From Hevea brasiliensis (taxonomy: Eukaryota; Streptophyta; Magnoliopsida; Malpighiales; Euphorbiaceae), in the NCBI RefSeq assembly GCF_030052815.1, contig NC_079503.1:43690735-43754734 (forward strand): a DNA stretch of 64,000 bases. Direction: 5' to 3'. Position 1 is the stretch's first letter, and each line of letters opens with the position of its first letter. The notes below the pieces were generated by a model. That model was given only the letters and a program-made list of their open reading frames with translations, was not told the origin of the DNA and did no database searches. Below are positions 46,645 through 57,671 of this stretch, piece after piece. A program made the position numbers and the translations under genes.

Positions 46645-47502
46645 GAAATGAAATTATTTGGATTAAAAGCTTATAAATCATGTTTGTATTTATTTCTTGT
46701 ATTCAGTTCAGTTTTTGAATAAGTATGATTTAAATTCTGCATAAAGGTTATTTTAGTATGTTGTGCACCACTGAGTTATAGTACTCTGCAATGGCTGTTA
46801 TTGCTGTCGCAGATATAGAGATTAGAGGAGCAGCAGAGTAAGCTACTGAGGATTGTGTAGCCACCTTCCCTGAAGTTCTATCGGGTATATTTTATACCCT
46901 GATTGTAATAATCATTTTGATGTATGTAATGTATGTACATGTAGAACTGGTCATGAGCAGTTGTATAAAGTTTGTAATAATATTAGTTGGATTTTTCTAA
47001 TGTAAATTTTGGATGAATGTAATTTATTTTAACTGTAATGAAATATGAATGAAAGTATTTTGTTTTAATTTGAATGAAATTACTTAGTATTATTTTGGAT
47101 GTTATTTGAATTGGAAATTACTGATTTGAATTTTTGGAATTTGAGAAATGATGTTGAAATTGGTTGTGATGGATGTTGATTTGATGAAGTTGATGAGCTA
47201 AATCATTGGAAGTACTTTTTACAGGTATTTGAAGAACTGTTTTATCAAAATACAGACAGTACTTTGTCGAAAATTTTCTAAAATTTGCGAAAAAATAAAA
47301 GGGACAAAAATTTTAACTAGTTAATAAACTTTAATTAAATGTTTAATACCTATTAGAAAATGCTCACCACTTCTAAAAAGTAAGAAAATTGTTTTAAAAT
47401 CCCTTGTAGGGTACTTGATGAGTTATCTGTAGGTAAAGTTCGGTAGTTCATTAGGTATTCTACGGGATCATGTTATGCCTTACAGCTGGGTAAGGTGTGA
47501 TA
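46645..47502 (+). repeat. A2 5' LTR (last 858 bp only)
   Basis: It matches the end of the A2 3' LTR (from 55039). The first 2.6 kb are deleted. The LTR end reads GTGTGATA instead of GTGTGACA. The hairpin is at 46771-46810 (one mismatch, ACTCTG). Confidence 0.9.
46771..46810 (+). other. A2 5' LTR double hairpin (damaged)
   Basis: CTGAGT with ACTCTG (one mismatch). Hairpin 2: GCAATGGC (46788-46795) with GCTGTCGC (46803-46810); a CG-to-CA change costs one pair. Confidence 0.6.
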
Positions 47503-47510
47503 TGTTTTAG

Positions 47511-47522
47511 TGGTATCAGAGC
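47511..47522 (+). other. A2 primer-binding site
   Basis: TGGTATCAGAGC, perfect, eight bases after the LTR. Confidence 0.93.
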
Positions 47523-47632
47523 GAAAATTTTGAAGTATGTTTTAACTTGTGAATTTGTGTCTTTTCTTTGTTAAGTACAACTGCTCAATGTCCTTATTTG
47601 TTACATACAGTGCATTGCATCATAAATATGAA

Positions 47633-47668
47633 CTAACAAAGGGAAATCTCCTTATGTTAATTGTTCAG
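47633..47668 (+). promoter_or_regulatory. A2 predicted branch point and splice acceptor
   Basis: CTAAC (47633-47637, full branch consensus), pyrimidine-rich run and TTCAG ending at 47668, 23 bases before the gag ATG. Confidence 0.6.
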
Positions 47669-47691
47669 GAGATATCCTATTCCAGACTGGT

Positions 47692-48831
47692 ATGGAAGAA
47701 GGGGATCGCTCAGTTGAGCAATCTGTTGAAGCTGAGGCACAAAGGGAAGCCCCAGCTCTACAAAATGTCAGTGGGTCAGTGGCACCAGCCCCACAAATGC
47801 CACAATTTCCTGCACCGTTCGCACAGCAGATAGCGGCAATGTTCCAACAAATAGCTGGGGGTATGCCTACTCAAGCTCCACCCCAGACTACTGTGGTGCA
47901 ATCTCAAGCTCTAGTTAGACAGTATGACAAACTGTTAAAGTATGGGGCCATAAAATTTAAGGGTATAGTAGACCCACTAGAGGCAGAGCAATGGTTGGAA
48001 AGAATGGACAGAGTGTTCAAGAAGCTGCACTGCCAAGATGAACTAAAATTCGAGTACTTAGTATCGCTACTGTAAGGGGATGTGTATGATTGGTGGAAGA
48101 CCATCCCCCACAGCTTGGCTGAATCACCAGTACTAACCTGGGATGACTTCATCAGAGAGTTTAGGTAGAAATACGTCCCAGATGCATATGTGGATCAGAA
48201 ACTACAAGAATTTCTGAGTCTGAAGCAAGGCAACAGAACAGTGGCAGAATATGAGACGGAGTTCTCCCGCTTAAGCCACTATGCTAGGAGTCTCCTTTCT
48301 ACCAGCAAGGAAAGGTGCAAGAGATTTGAGACTGGTTTGAAGCCTAGTTTGAGGATGCAAGTAGTGGGATTCAGACACAGTAACTTCTCTAAGCTCATCT
48401 TTCAGGCACTTGAGTTGAAAAGAATTGAATCAGAAGCGACCCCAGCAAAAGAAAAATCAGAGAAGGCTGAAAAATCAGAGAAAGATAAAGGGGAAAAATC
48501 AGTAGAGCAAAGTCCCAGTGGTACCTCTGGAAAGAAGAAGAAATTTAGGGGACTAAGCAGAAGTCGAGGTGGAAGGTTTGGAAGGGGTAGATTCTCCGGA
48601 CAGAGACCCCCTAGATCTGGTCAGCAGTCGACCATGGGTTTATATCCTACCCACCCCTATGAGACTTGTGGCAAGATTCATGGGGAAGAATGCTATTGGG
48701 CAACAGGAGCCGACTTTAACTATGGAGGCAAGGGCCATCTTGCTAAAGACTGCACTAGTGCCCCTAAATTTGGTCCAACTCCTACTACTGCAGAAGGATC
48801 TATTCAGAGTCCTACTCCCAGAGGTTCATAA
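47692..48831 (+). pseudogene. A2 gag
   Basis: ATG at 47692. The N-terminus is rich in Q, P and A; then the gag core (VYDWWKTIPHS, FIREFR, QKLQEFLSLKQGNRTVAEYETEFSRLSHYA), a lysine-rich region and the knuckle region CGKIHGEECYWATGADFNYGGKGHLAKDC, in which two CCHC cysteines are lost. Stops: TAA 48073-48075 (CAA in A1), TAG 48166-48168, TAA 48829-48831. Without them the frame would be continuous with the protease. The piece 48190-48831 is open. Confidence 0.9.
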
Positions 48832-49740
48832 CCGGTTAGCAGAGGAAGAGGCAGAGGTAGAGGCAATGCTTCGGGCAGTTAGGGTACTGTTGGTCAGTCA
48901 GCATAAGGAAGTGCTTCAACTAGAGTTTATACAATGAGATAGTAAGAAGAGGCTGAGACTTCTGATATTGTAGCTGATATATTCTCTATCTCTGATTAAG
49001 ATGTATTTGTACTATTTGATCCGGGTTCAACCCACTCGTATGTTAGTGCTAGCATAGTCAGTTCACTTGCTGTTCCGTGTGTCAAAATGGGTTTTGAAGT
49101 GCTAGTAACTAGTCCGATAGGACAAGGGGTTTGGGTCAATAGAATCTATAGAGACTATCCTTTAGTGATCCGAGGACATGTTTTTCTGTCAGATTTGATT
49201 AAAATTCCCTTAAGAGATTATGATATTATTTTGGGCATGGATTGGTTAGCCAGGCATCACGCCATGATTGACTGTAAACTTAAGACAGTCACTTTTGGTC
49301 TCCCTCTGTATGGTAATGTGGTAATACATGGGGAGAGGCATTTATTACCATCAAACATCATTTCAGCTGCACTAGCCAGAAGAATGATCAGAAAGGGGTG
49401 TGAAGCATACTTGGCACATGTGATAGACACCCAAGTGGAGAGCCCAGCACTGAGGGACATCCCTACAGTATGTGACTTTCCGGATGTGTTTCCTAATGAA
49501 TTGCCAGGACTACCTCCAGAAAGAGAGGTGCAGTTTGAGATTGATGTTATGCCTGGTGTGGACCCAATCTCAATAACACCATATAGAATGGCACCAGCAG
49601 AACTGAAAGAATTGAAAGTGCAGTTGCAAGAGCTACTTAATAAGGGCTTTATCCACCCTAGTGTGTTACCTTGGGGAGCACCAGTATTGTTTGTTAAGAA
49701 GAAGGATGGCACTCTCCTCTTATGTATCGACTATCGATAG
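48832..49740 (+). pseudogene. A2 protease and RT N-terminus
   Basis: It continues gag in frame after an RG-rich linker with stops (TAG 48880-48882, TAA 48904-48906 and others to about 49000). Protease site [12 protein letters not shown] near 49020-49055. The open piece 49087-49740 covers protease end ([14 protein letters not shown]), linker ([12 protein letters not shown]) and RT start ([14 protein letters not shown]), ending at TAG 49738-49740 where a Q is expected (YRQLNK). Confidence 0.9.
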
Positions 49741-50979
49741 TTGAATAAGGTGACAATAAAGAATAGATACCTGTTGCCCCGCATTGATGACTTGTTTGAT
49801 CAGTTGAAGGGTGCAGCTATGTTCTCCAAAATTGACCTGAGATCAAGTTATTATCAGCTGAAAGTACAAGAGCAGAGTATTCCTAAAACTGCCATTAGAA
49901 CCCACTATGGCCATTATGAGTTCTTGGTCATGCCATTCGGGTTAACTAATGCTCTGGCTACTTTTATGGATCTGATGAACACTATCTTCAGACCATACCT
50001 CGACCAGTTTATTGTGGTATTCATAGATGATAAATTGGTCTATTCAAGGAGTGCAGAAGAGCATGATAGACATCTACGAATTTTACTGCAGACTTTGAGG
50101 GAGAAACAGCTATATGCCAAATTATCGATGTGTGAATTTTGGCTGAAGGAACTATCCTTCTTGGGGCACGTAGTATCAGTAGAGGGCATCAAGGTAGATA
50201 GAAGTTGTCCTTAACTAGAAGCCACCCAGAAATATCATGAAGATTCGCAGTTTTCTGGGTTTAGCTAGATACTATCATCGTTTTGTGAAGGGATTCTCCA
50301 TGTTGGCATCTCCATTGACCAAATTACTTCGAAAAGATGTGAAATTTCAGTGGACGGACAAATGGCAGTAGAGTTTTTATGAATTGAAGAGGTGTTTGAC
50401 TGAGGCTCCAGTCCTAACTTTACCTACTCCGGGTAAAGAATACACAGTTTACAATGATGCTTCTCACAATGGGTTAGGCTGTGTATTGATGCAAGATCGA
50501 AATGTCATTGCCTATGCATCACACCAGCTGAAATCGCGTGAGAGGAATTATCCAACACATGACTTGGAGCTTGCAGCTATTGTGTTTGCTCTTAAGATCT
50601 GGAGACACTATTTTTATGGAAAAAAGTGCTACATCTACATAGATCATAAGAGTTTGAAGTATTTGGGCACCCAGAAAGAGTTGAATTTGAGACAAGGAGA
50701 TAGCTAGAGTTGATAAAAGACTATGATTGTCTGATAGACTATCAGCCAGGGAAAGCTAATGTTGTGGCTGACGCCTTAATTCGTAAGACTATGCCAGGTC
50801 TACAGGTTACTCCTTTGTCTATGGTACATGAGTTAAGATCATTACATGCCAGCTTAAAGATTAATGATGAGGGGCAGACAGCAGTTGCATGGTATGTACA
50901 ACCAGTGTTGATTGATCAGATCAGAATGGCTGCTCAGAATGATCAGAAGTATCAGAAGCTATTGGAAGAAGTCCGGTAG
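49741..50979 (+). pseudogene. A2 reverse transcriptase and RNase H
   Basis: [37 protein letters not shown] and an active site [10 protein letters not shown] with both aspartates kept. An 11-base deletion at about 50196-50200 lies between AGAT direct repeats and shifts the frame. RNase [40 protein letters not shown]; a one-base loss near 50696 shifts the frame. Stops TAG 50369-50371 and TAG 50977-50979. It copies RNA to DNA and removes the RNA. Confidence 0.9.
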
Positions 50980-52337
50980 GGCAAGAAGCCAGAATTCTTA
51001 ATAAGATATGATGGCCTATTGCTTCACTAGGGCAAAATGTGCATTCCTAATGATGTTGACTTGAGACAGATCATTTTGAAGGAAGCACATAAATCTCCTT
51101 TGCAATGCACCCTGGTGGCACAAAAATATATAGAGGGCTGAAAGAGCATTACTGGTGGATGGGTATGAAAAGAAATGTAGCAGAATTTGTTTCCAAATGC
51201 CTAACTAGTCAGCAAATGAAGGCAGAGCAATAAGTACCAGCTGGTTTATTACACCCACTACCAGTACCAGAATGGAAATGGGAGAGAATAATGATGGATT
51301 TTGTGATGGGACTTCCGAGGATATAGAAAAGTCATGATGCAGTATGGGTCATTATTGACAGACTGATCATGTCTGCTCATTTTCTGCCAGTACAGATGGA
51401 CTACAGTTTAGAAAGAATGGCCAAGTTGTACATTGATGAGATAGTAAGACTGCATGGAGTACCAGTATCCATTGTATCTGACAGAGATCCTAGGTTCACT
51501 TCTAGATTCTGGGGTAGTCTTTAGAGAGCCCTAGGAACTAGATTGAACTTCAGTACGGCATTCCACTCACAAACAGATGGCCAGTCTGAGAGGGTAATTC
51601 AGATCTTGGAGAACATGTTACGGGCTTGTGTGATTGAGTTTGAGGGCAGTTGGGACATACACTTGCCTTTAATTGAGTTTGCTTACAACAACAGCTACTA
51701 ATCAAGCATTGGGATGCCTCCATATGAAGCTTTGTATGGCAGAAAGTGTAGAACTCCCCTGTGTTGGGATGAAGTAAGTGAAAGGAAGATGATTGGGCCC
51801 GAAATTATTCAGCAGACTAAGGAGAAGATCAAGGTGATCAGAGATCGACTCAAAGCTGCATCAGACCATCAGAAGTCCTATATTGATTTAAAGAGAAGGG
51901 ATATTGAGTATGCAGTGAGTGAGAAAGTATTCCTCAAGGTTTCCCCTTGGAAGAAAATTATGAGATTCGGCAGAAAGGGGAAACTGAGTCCTCGTTTCAT
52001 TGGGCCATATGAGGTTCTAGAGAGAGTGGCTCCTTTGGTATATCATTTGGCAATACCTCCAGAGTTGGAGAAGATACATAACGTCTTCCATGTGTCTATG
52101 TTGAGGAGGTATCGATCAAACCCATCTCATGTACTACCAGTAGAAGAAATTAAAGTGAATCCAGACCTCACATATGAGGAAGAACCCATAGAGATTCTGG
52201 CTTATGAGGTGAAGCAGCTACGGAACAAGCAGATACCGTTAGTGAAAGTGGTGTGGAACCATCATTCAGGCTAGGAGGCTACTTGGGAACGAGAGAAGAA
52301 CATGAGGAGATAGCACCCACAGCTGTTTAGAGACTGA
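50980..52337 (+). pseudogene. A2 integrase with chromodomain-like tail
   Basis: Zinc region (HPGGTK, then CLTSQQ), D,D-35-E core ([22 protein letters not shown]), GPY segment (FIGPYEVLERVA), then the tail EVKQLRNKQIPLVKVVW...EATWE and HPQLFRD, stop TGA 52335-52337. Stops: 51028-51030, 51231-51233 (TAA shared with A1 and A3), 51324-51326, 51522-51524, 51699-51701, 52272-52274, 52311-52313; one-base loss near 51099. The open piece is 51714-52274. No intron-like insertion at the site used in F. Confidence 0.9.
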
Positions 52338-52367
52338 TACTAGGTAAAATTTTGAGATGAAATTTAT

Positions 52368-52383
52368 TTAAGGGGGGGAGAAT
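52368..52383 (+). other. A2 polypurine tract
   Basis: AAGGGGGGGAGAAT directly before the 3' LTR. Confidence 0.85.
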
Positions 52384-55300
52384 TGTAATACCCCTATTTG
52401 CATAGCCTGGTATATTTCACTGTTCTGGTGACTGGTGTCGATCTGGATAATTAAGGGGATTAGAAACCCATCTAAGACAACTACATAAGTCCTGAAAAAA
52501 ATAATTAGTAATTGCTAAATAGTTAAGTGTAAATAAGAAAAACAGAAACAAGAAATTAAATTAGCCGAGAGTCACAGCGATGGGTGACCTTCTCGGGAAG
52601 GACTGCGAGGTCGATTTAAACTCAAATTTCGAACTGTAAAATGTGACGCCGCAGTCCTTAAGATATTATGAACACAATGGAAAAGAGAAAATCACGAAAA
52701 AGTATTGTTAAGCCGATCAAATAATTAGGTCAGGGATCCAGAAGAAATATCAAATAACTAGCAAACCGGATCAAACCAATGAGGGACAATTTGGTCAATT
52801 CACCCCTAGAGCTGACTCCTGACCTAACTGTCCAATAAAATCAGAGAAAAGAAAATTTTGGAATCAAGAATTAAATTAAAGAACTAAAGAAAAATAAATA
52901 AAAAAAAAAGGAAAAAGAAAAAGTTGATAAAGTTTATTACATCATGCATGATGGAATAAACCTAATAATAAAAAAAAAGTTGAAATTTTAGGATAATGAT
53001 TTAAAAATACTTAAAAGAAAAGAAAAGAAAAGAAAAATTTATGTTGTCTTCTCCAAGAGTGAGCCGGCCTCTCTCTCTCCCAAAGCTTCCTCACTTCATC
53101 CTCCATTAAAGCTTGTGTGTAAGCTTTTAAAACCCCAAATTTGCCCATAAATCCCCTAAAAATTATTGATTACACCTTGCTCTTGCAACTCGAGAAGGAG
53201 AATTAAGGAAAGAAAAGTGAAGAAAGTGAAGGAATTTGTGGATTGTAAATCAAAGAATTAAGGTTAGTGTTCTTTCTTCATTCTCTCTTTGAATTTATGT
53301 TTAAGTAGCTAAGTTACACTTGGAATTAACAAATAAGTGAATTAAATCAAGTATGTGGACTACCTACATGAATTTCAACCTAGAGGAAGTGAGCTAGGGT
53401 TGAGTGATTTTGAAGCAAATAATGAAATAGTTAAATGTAAATGAGTGTATAACTACTAATTATGCATTTAGATTTCATCAAATGCGCTAAACATGAAAAT
53501 TAGGGTTTTGGCACCTAGGGTTTGGGAGATAAAAATGTGAGAAATAGTCAAATAATGTGTTTGACCTTGTTGGAGATGAGAAATGGTCATGTATGACCAA
53601 TTGTGGTGTGTAGGAAGTTTTGGAATTAAGTTTGAATTCGGATTGCTTATGGTCATTCTGCAGGCAGCATGACTAAGGTCCCTTTCAGAGACCAAAACTG
53701 AAAATTTACCAACTCAATCAGTGTGATGCCAATTGGGAAGGAAACTAGATACAAAATGGCACATTTTTCATTTAGGAATCATGCCCAGAAAGTGACCATA
53801 ACATAGTGAACAAATTGGCCAAAACTCGGAATTGGGCACACTGCCCTGTATAAAAATGACCAAATGAACAGTATTTGTTCATTTGGCCATAACTTGGGCT
53901 AGGCAGGTCCAAATGGCCTGAAATTTTACTAGTAGAAAGTTGAGACATATCCCTACAACTTTTATGAGGAACACAAGTCCAAATTATGTCCTTAACCAAG
54001 TCATTTAGCCACCCAAAATTAGTGACCTAAAACTGCCATAACCAAGTTAGTGCCCAGAAAATCTGGGTTAGACCAATTCGGCCAGCCATGTTCAAATGGC
54101 TATAACTTGAGCTAAAAAACTCCAATTGGAGTGATTCAAAAAGGGAAATAAATTTAAGACAATAAGGAACAATTTCTATGAAGAAAACTTAGCCAAATTC
54201 TAACAGCAACATGACCAATGGAATAGTGCAAAATAGGACACCAAAACTGAAAATTTGAAATTTTGCCTAAAAGACTTAAGTTTTGAGAAAACAATCAAAA
54301 CCAACAAATTAGGTAACAAAAATGTGGTATGTGGGTGAAATTAGAATTCCCATACCTATTAAGCATTAGAAAGTCAACAAATTGAGTTGAATAGTATCAT
54401 AAATAGTAACCCCGAAATACAAATTTTAAAGAACATCAAGTTTATCATATTAAAGCTAGGTATAAGTAGATTTGAATTTATTTTTAGAGTTATGATAAAT
54501 TGTGATACTGAAACACTGTGAAACTGTGTGTTTCAGTTGACAAGAATACCGGAAAAGAATCCGAGGCATCGAGTCAAGGCCAAGAGGCAACTCACTTAAG
54601 GTTTGTGCACAACATAGAATTTTCTGTAAATTTTCTTCTGCAAATTGTTTTAAATGAATTATGACATTAAATTGTGACTTAATTGTATTGAAATGTTTAT
54701 TATGCTTTTGACTTAAATTGTTGAAAGTTTACTTGTATGTGTTTCAAATGGCAATAAATGTTTGATAAATTGTTAAGATAGTTTTGAAACCATAGTGTTA
54801 TGACCATATATTTGAATACCTCACTAGCATGACTAGTGGGGGAAATTAGTTTCGAATTTTGATTCCTTCTCTGGCTGAAGTGTTGAGGTGTGTGCCAGTA
54901 GAAGAAGAAATTAAATGGATATCCATATATTTGAGCTAGCTAGCCTTGTGTTGTGACTTTTCATAAGCCTTTGACTATTGAGATGATTATTGTTTCGAAT
55001 GGCATGATATAACTGTGTGCTTTTATGAAATTTGTTTTAAGACTTTTGAAATGAAATTATTTGGATTGAAAGCTTATAAATCATGTTTGTATTCATTTCT
55101 CGTATTCAGTTCAGGTTTTGAATAAGTATGATTTAAATTCTACATAAAGATTATTTTACTATGTTGTGCACCACTGAGTCATAGTACTCAGCGATGGCTA
55201 TTATTGCTGTCACAGATATAGAGATTAGAGAAGCAACAGAATAAGCTGCTGAGGATTGTAGAGCCACCTTCCCTGAAGTTCTATCGGGTATATTTTATAC

Positions 55301-55809
55301 CTTGATTGTAATAATTATTTTGATGTATGTAATGTAGGTACATGTAGATTTTGGATGAAAGTATTTTATTTTAATTTGAATGAAATTACTTAGTATTATT
55401 TTGGATGTTATTTGAATTGGAAATTACTAATTTGAATTTTTGGAATTTGAGAAATGATGTTGAAATTGGTTGTGATGGATGTTGATTTGATGAAGTTGAT
55501 GAGATAAATCATTGGAAGTGCTTTTTACAGGTATTTGAAGAACTATTTTATCAAAATACATACGACAATCTTCCGAAATTTTTCTAAAATTTACGAAAAA
55601 ATAAAAAGGGACAAAAATTTTAACTAGTTAATAAACTTTAATTAAATGTTTAATACATATTAGAAAATGCTCACCACTTCCAAAAAGTAATAAAATTGTT
55701 TTAAAATCCCTTGTAGGGTACTTAATGAGTTATCGGTAGGTGAAGTTCGGTAGTTCATTAGGTATTCTACGAGATCATATTATCCCTTACAGAGGGGTAA
55801 GGTGTGACA
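52384..55809 (+). repeat. A2 3' LTR (3426 bp, full)
   Basis: It starts TGTAATACCCC and ends GGTAAGGTGTGACA. Contains an (AAAAG)n run 53012-53036, donor AAG|GTTAGT with first intron base 53263 (+880), modules anchored at 53887 and 54100, double hairpin 55174-55213 (636 bp before the end). No genes. Confidence 0.94.
55174..55213 (+). other. A2 3' LTR double hairpin
   Basis: CTGAGT (55174-55179) with ACTCAG (55186-55191). Hairpin 2: GCGATGGC (55191-55198) with GCTGTCAC (55206-55213), one pair lost by CG to CA. Confidence 0.72.
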
Positions 55810-55810
55810 A

Positions 55811-55849
55811 CTGAGTTCACCACTCAGCGATAGCTTTGTATGCTGTCGC
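55811..55849 (+). other. B 3' LTR double hairpin
   Basis: CTGAGT (55811-55816) with ACTCAG (55822-55827), perfect. Hairpin 2: GCGATAGC (55827-55834) with GCTGTCGC (55842-55849). It directly follows the A2 LTR end. Confidence 0.75.
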
Positions 55850-56132
55850 AAGTGAAAAGAGCATAGAGCACTTGAGTAAGCTTCCTTGAAGACACATTCA
55901 GATCAACTCCAGGTATATCATAGGTATACTCATGTACATAGGTTTGATGTATGCATGTAATAATATGTATGTAAATTATTTGAGCAGTTGTATAAAAACT
56001 CTTGTAAAATATTTTGGTAAGTAATTAAATGTAAATTATTGTAATATAAATTTGAGATTTCATTTACCTGTATAGTTTTGTAATATTAATTTTTGAGTCT
56101 TGTAATCAATGAAATATTTATTTTATGATGAA

Positions 56133-56575
56133 GTTGGTTTGAAAATGAAACGATTTGATTATTGAGATTGAATTGTGAGATGAAATGATGTGTATTGGAG
56201 TTATATTTGAGAAAACATGTTGGAGTGTTTTCCTTTTTCAGTTTTGAAGAACTGTTTTCTCAAAATACAGCTGGCACTCTGCCAAAATTTTGAAACATTT
56301 TTGTAACACCAGATTTTAATCGATGGTTTTGATCTATGATCAAAATTTCACTGAGATTGGTTTGAAAATGAAATGATTTGATTATTGAGATTGAATTGTG
56401 AGATGAAATGATGTGTATTGGAGTTATATTTGAGAAAACATATTGGGAGTATTTTCCTTTTCAGGTTTGAAGAACTATTTTCTCAAAATACAACTGGCAC
56501 TCTGCCGAAATTTTGAAACATTTTTATGACACCAGATTTTAATCAATGATTTTGATCTATGATTAAAATTTCACT
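56133..56575 (+). repeat. 222-bp tandem duplication in B 3' LTR
   Basis: Copies start at 56133 and 56355 with TTGGTTTGAAAATGAAA; they differ at scattered sites. The 5' LTR (43030 onward) has one copy, so the duplication arose after insertion. Confidence 0.85.
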
Positions 56576-56744
56576 TAAAGGCTTTTTAAGAAATATTCAA
56601 CTTTCCCACTACTATTTAATTTTGCAAAAATTGTTTTAAAATCCCTTGTAGTATATTTAATGGGTTACCGGTAGGCGAAGTGCAGTAATTCATTAGGTGT
56701 ACTACGAGATCATGTTACATATTACGAAGGGGTAGGGTGTAATA

Positions 56745-56815
56745 AGACAGCAGTTCCCTCAGCTCTTCACATCAGGTAAATTTTGAGAATGAAATTTTAT
56801 TTAGAGGGGAAGAAT
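56745..56815 (+). pseudogene. G: last codons of pol and polypurine tract
   Basis: It reads RQQFPQLFTSGKF and a stop, matching the end of F pol (before 29136), then AGAGGGGAAGAAT before the LTR. The rest of G pol was displaced by B and lies outside the window. Confidence 0.75.
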
Positions 56816-57671
56816 TGTAACGCCCTCACCGTAGGTAGTTCGTACGTTCTACTATTCTGGTGACTAACGTCTGTTCAGACAGCTATAATGTCTGGAACTA
56901 CACTTAAACTAGAGTGAGGAGGCAAAAAAATTGATGGAATAAATGATAAGAAAATACAAGAAAAATGAAGGAAAAATAAAATAAATGAAATGTAATTAAG
57001 GGTAAAGGAGCTGGAACCATGGCAATGGGTGACCGTACCGGGAAGTCACTGCATAGACAGTTGATTATAATTTTAGGGACTTAATTAAAGGTGTACTAAG
57101 GTACAAATGACATTGAAAATGTTAAATAAAATTTTGTTAATAGGTATAGATGAAAATAAAATTGAAATAGATAGTATATAAAATTAAAGGAACCATCGGA
57201 TCGAGAATTTAGTTGGTATTGCCGAAAAAGTGTGACTATTAACCGAAGAGGGGCATTTTAGTCATTTGGCACCTAGAGTCAATTTTTGACCTAAATGTCC
57301 ATTAAAATGAGTGATATTAAATTTTTGAAAATCCCAAGAAAATATGAAATTTATATGTAATGTAATTAAGGGAAATATAGGGGGAGTTATTAGAATTATT
57401 AAAACTTTGATTATTATAATAATAAACAAATTGTTTGTGGAGTATAAAAGGCATAAGTGATAGATTTTAAACCTACTAAAAAGCCATCTTCCTCACCTCT
57501 TGTTCCCATGGCCGAAACACAAACTTCATCTTCCTCAATAGAAGTTTTACATGCAAGCTTAAATCCCCTCCATTTTCCACCTAAAATCACAAGTTCACTT
57601 CATTAAAACTCATCCCTACACCTTAGGAAGCTTATAGGCAGCCAAGAAAAGGAAAAATCTTGAAGTTTTTA
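56816..57671 (+). repeat. G 3' LTR (first 856 bp), cut by A3
   Basis: It starts TGTAACGCCCTCACC. It has a strong TATA box at 57443 and a leader-like stretch after it, like the other LTRs. A3 begins at 57672. Confidence 0.85.
57443..57454 (+). promoter_or_regulatory. G LTR TATA box
   Basis: TATAAAAGGCAT at +628 of the LTR, the best TATA box in the window and at the same distance as in F. Confidence 0.55.

Larger units (their letters stand above)
46645..55809 (+). mobile_element. A2: near full-length A element with defective gag-pol
   Basis: Plus-strand element: truncated 5' LTR (46645-47502), PBS, complete order gag, protease, RT, RNase H, integrase (47692-52337), polypurine tract, full 3' LTR (52384-55809). 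All domains are present but interrupted by at least twelve stops and three small deletions. It lies in the B 3' LTR. Confidence 0.93.
40031..56744 (+). mobile_element. B: pol-less LTR element, hosts A2 and B'
   Basis: Plus-strand element: 5' LTR fragment (40031-43417), PBS, gag remnant and decayed interior (43418-45297), 3' LTR in two parts (45298-46644 and 55810-56744) around A2. It is followed directly by the pol tail of G, so it lies in G. RT, RNase H and integrase are absent from the 1880-bp interior. Confidence 0.87.
55810..56744 (+). repeat. B 3' LTR, second part
   Basis: It resumes at the B hairpin (matches 42706 onward) and runs to the LTR end GGTAGGGTGTAATA (decayed from GTGTGACA). 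It contains the 222-bp tandem duplication. Confidence 0.9.

Noticed and set aside
49257..49712. 151-codon antisense frame in A2
   Set aside because: Mirror of the A2 protease/RT sequence; the same antisense frame appears at 21964-22314 opposite A1.
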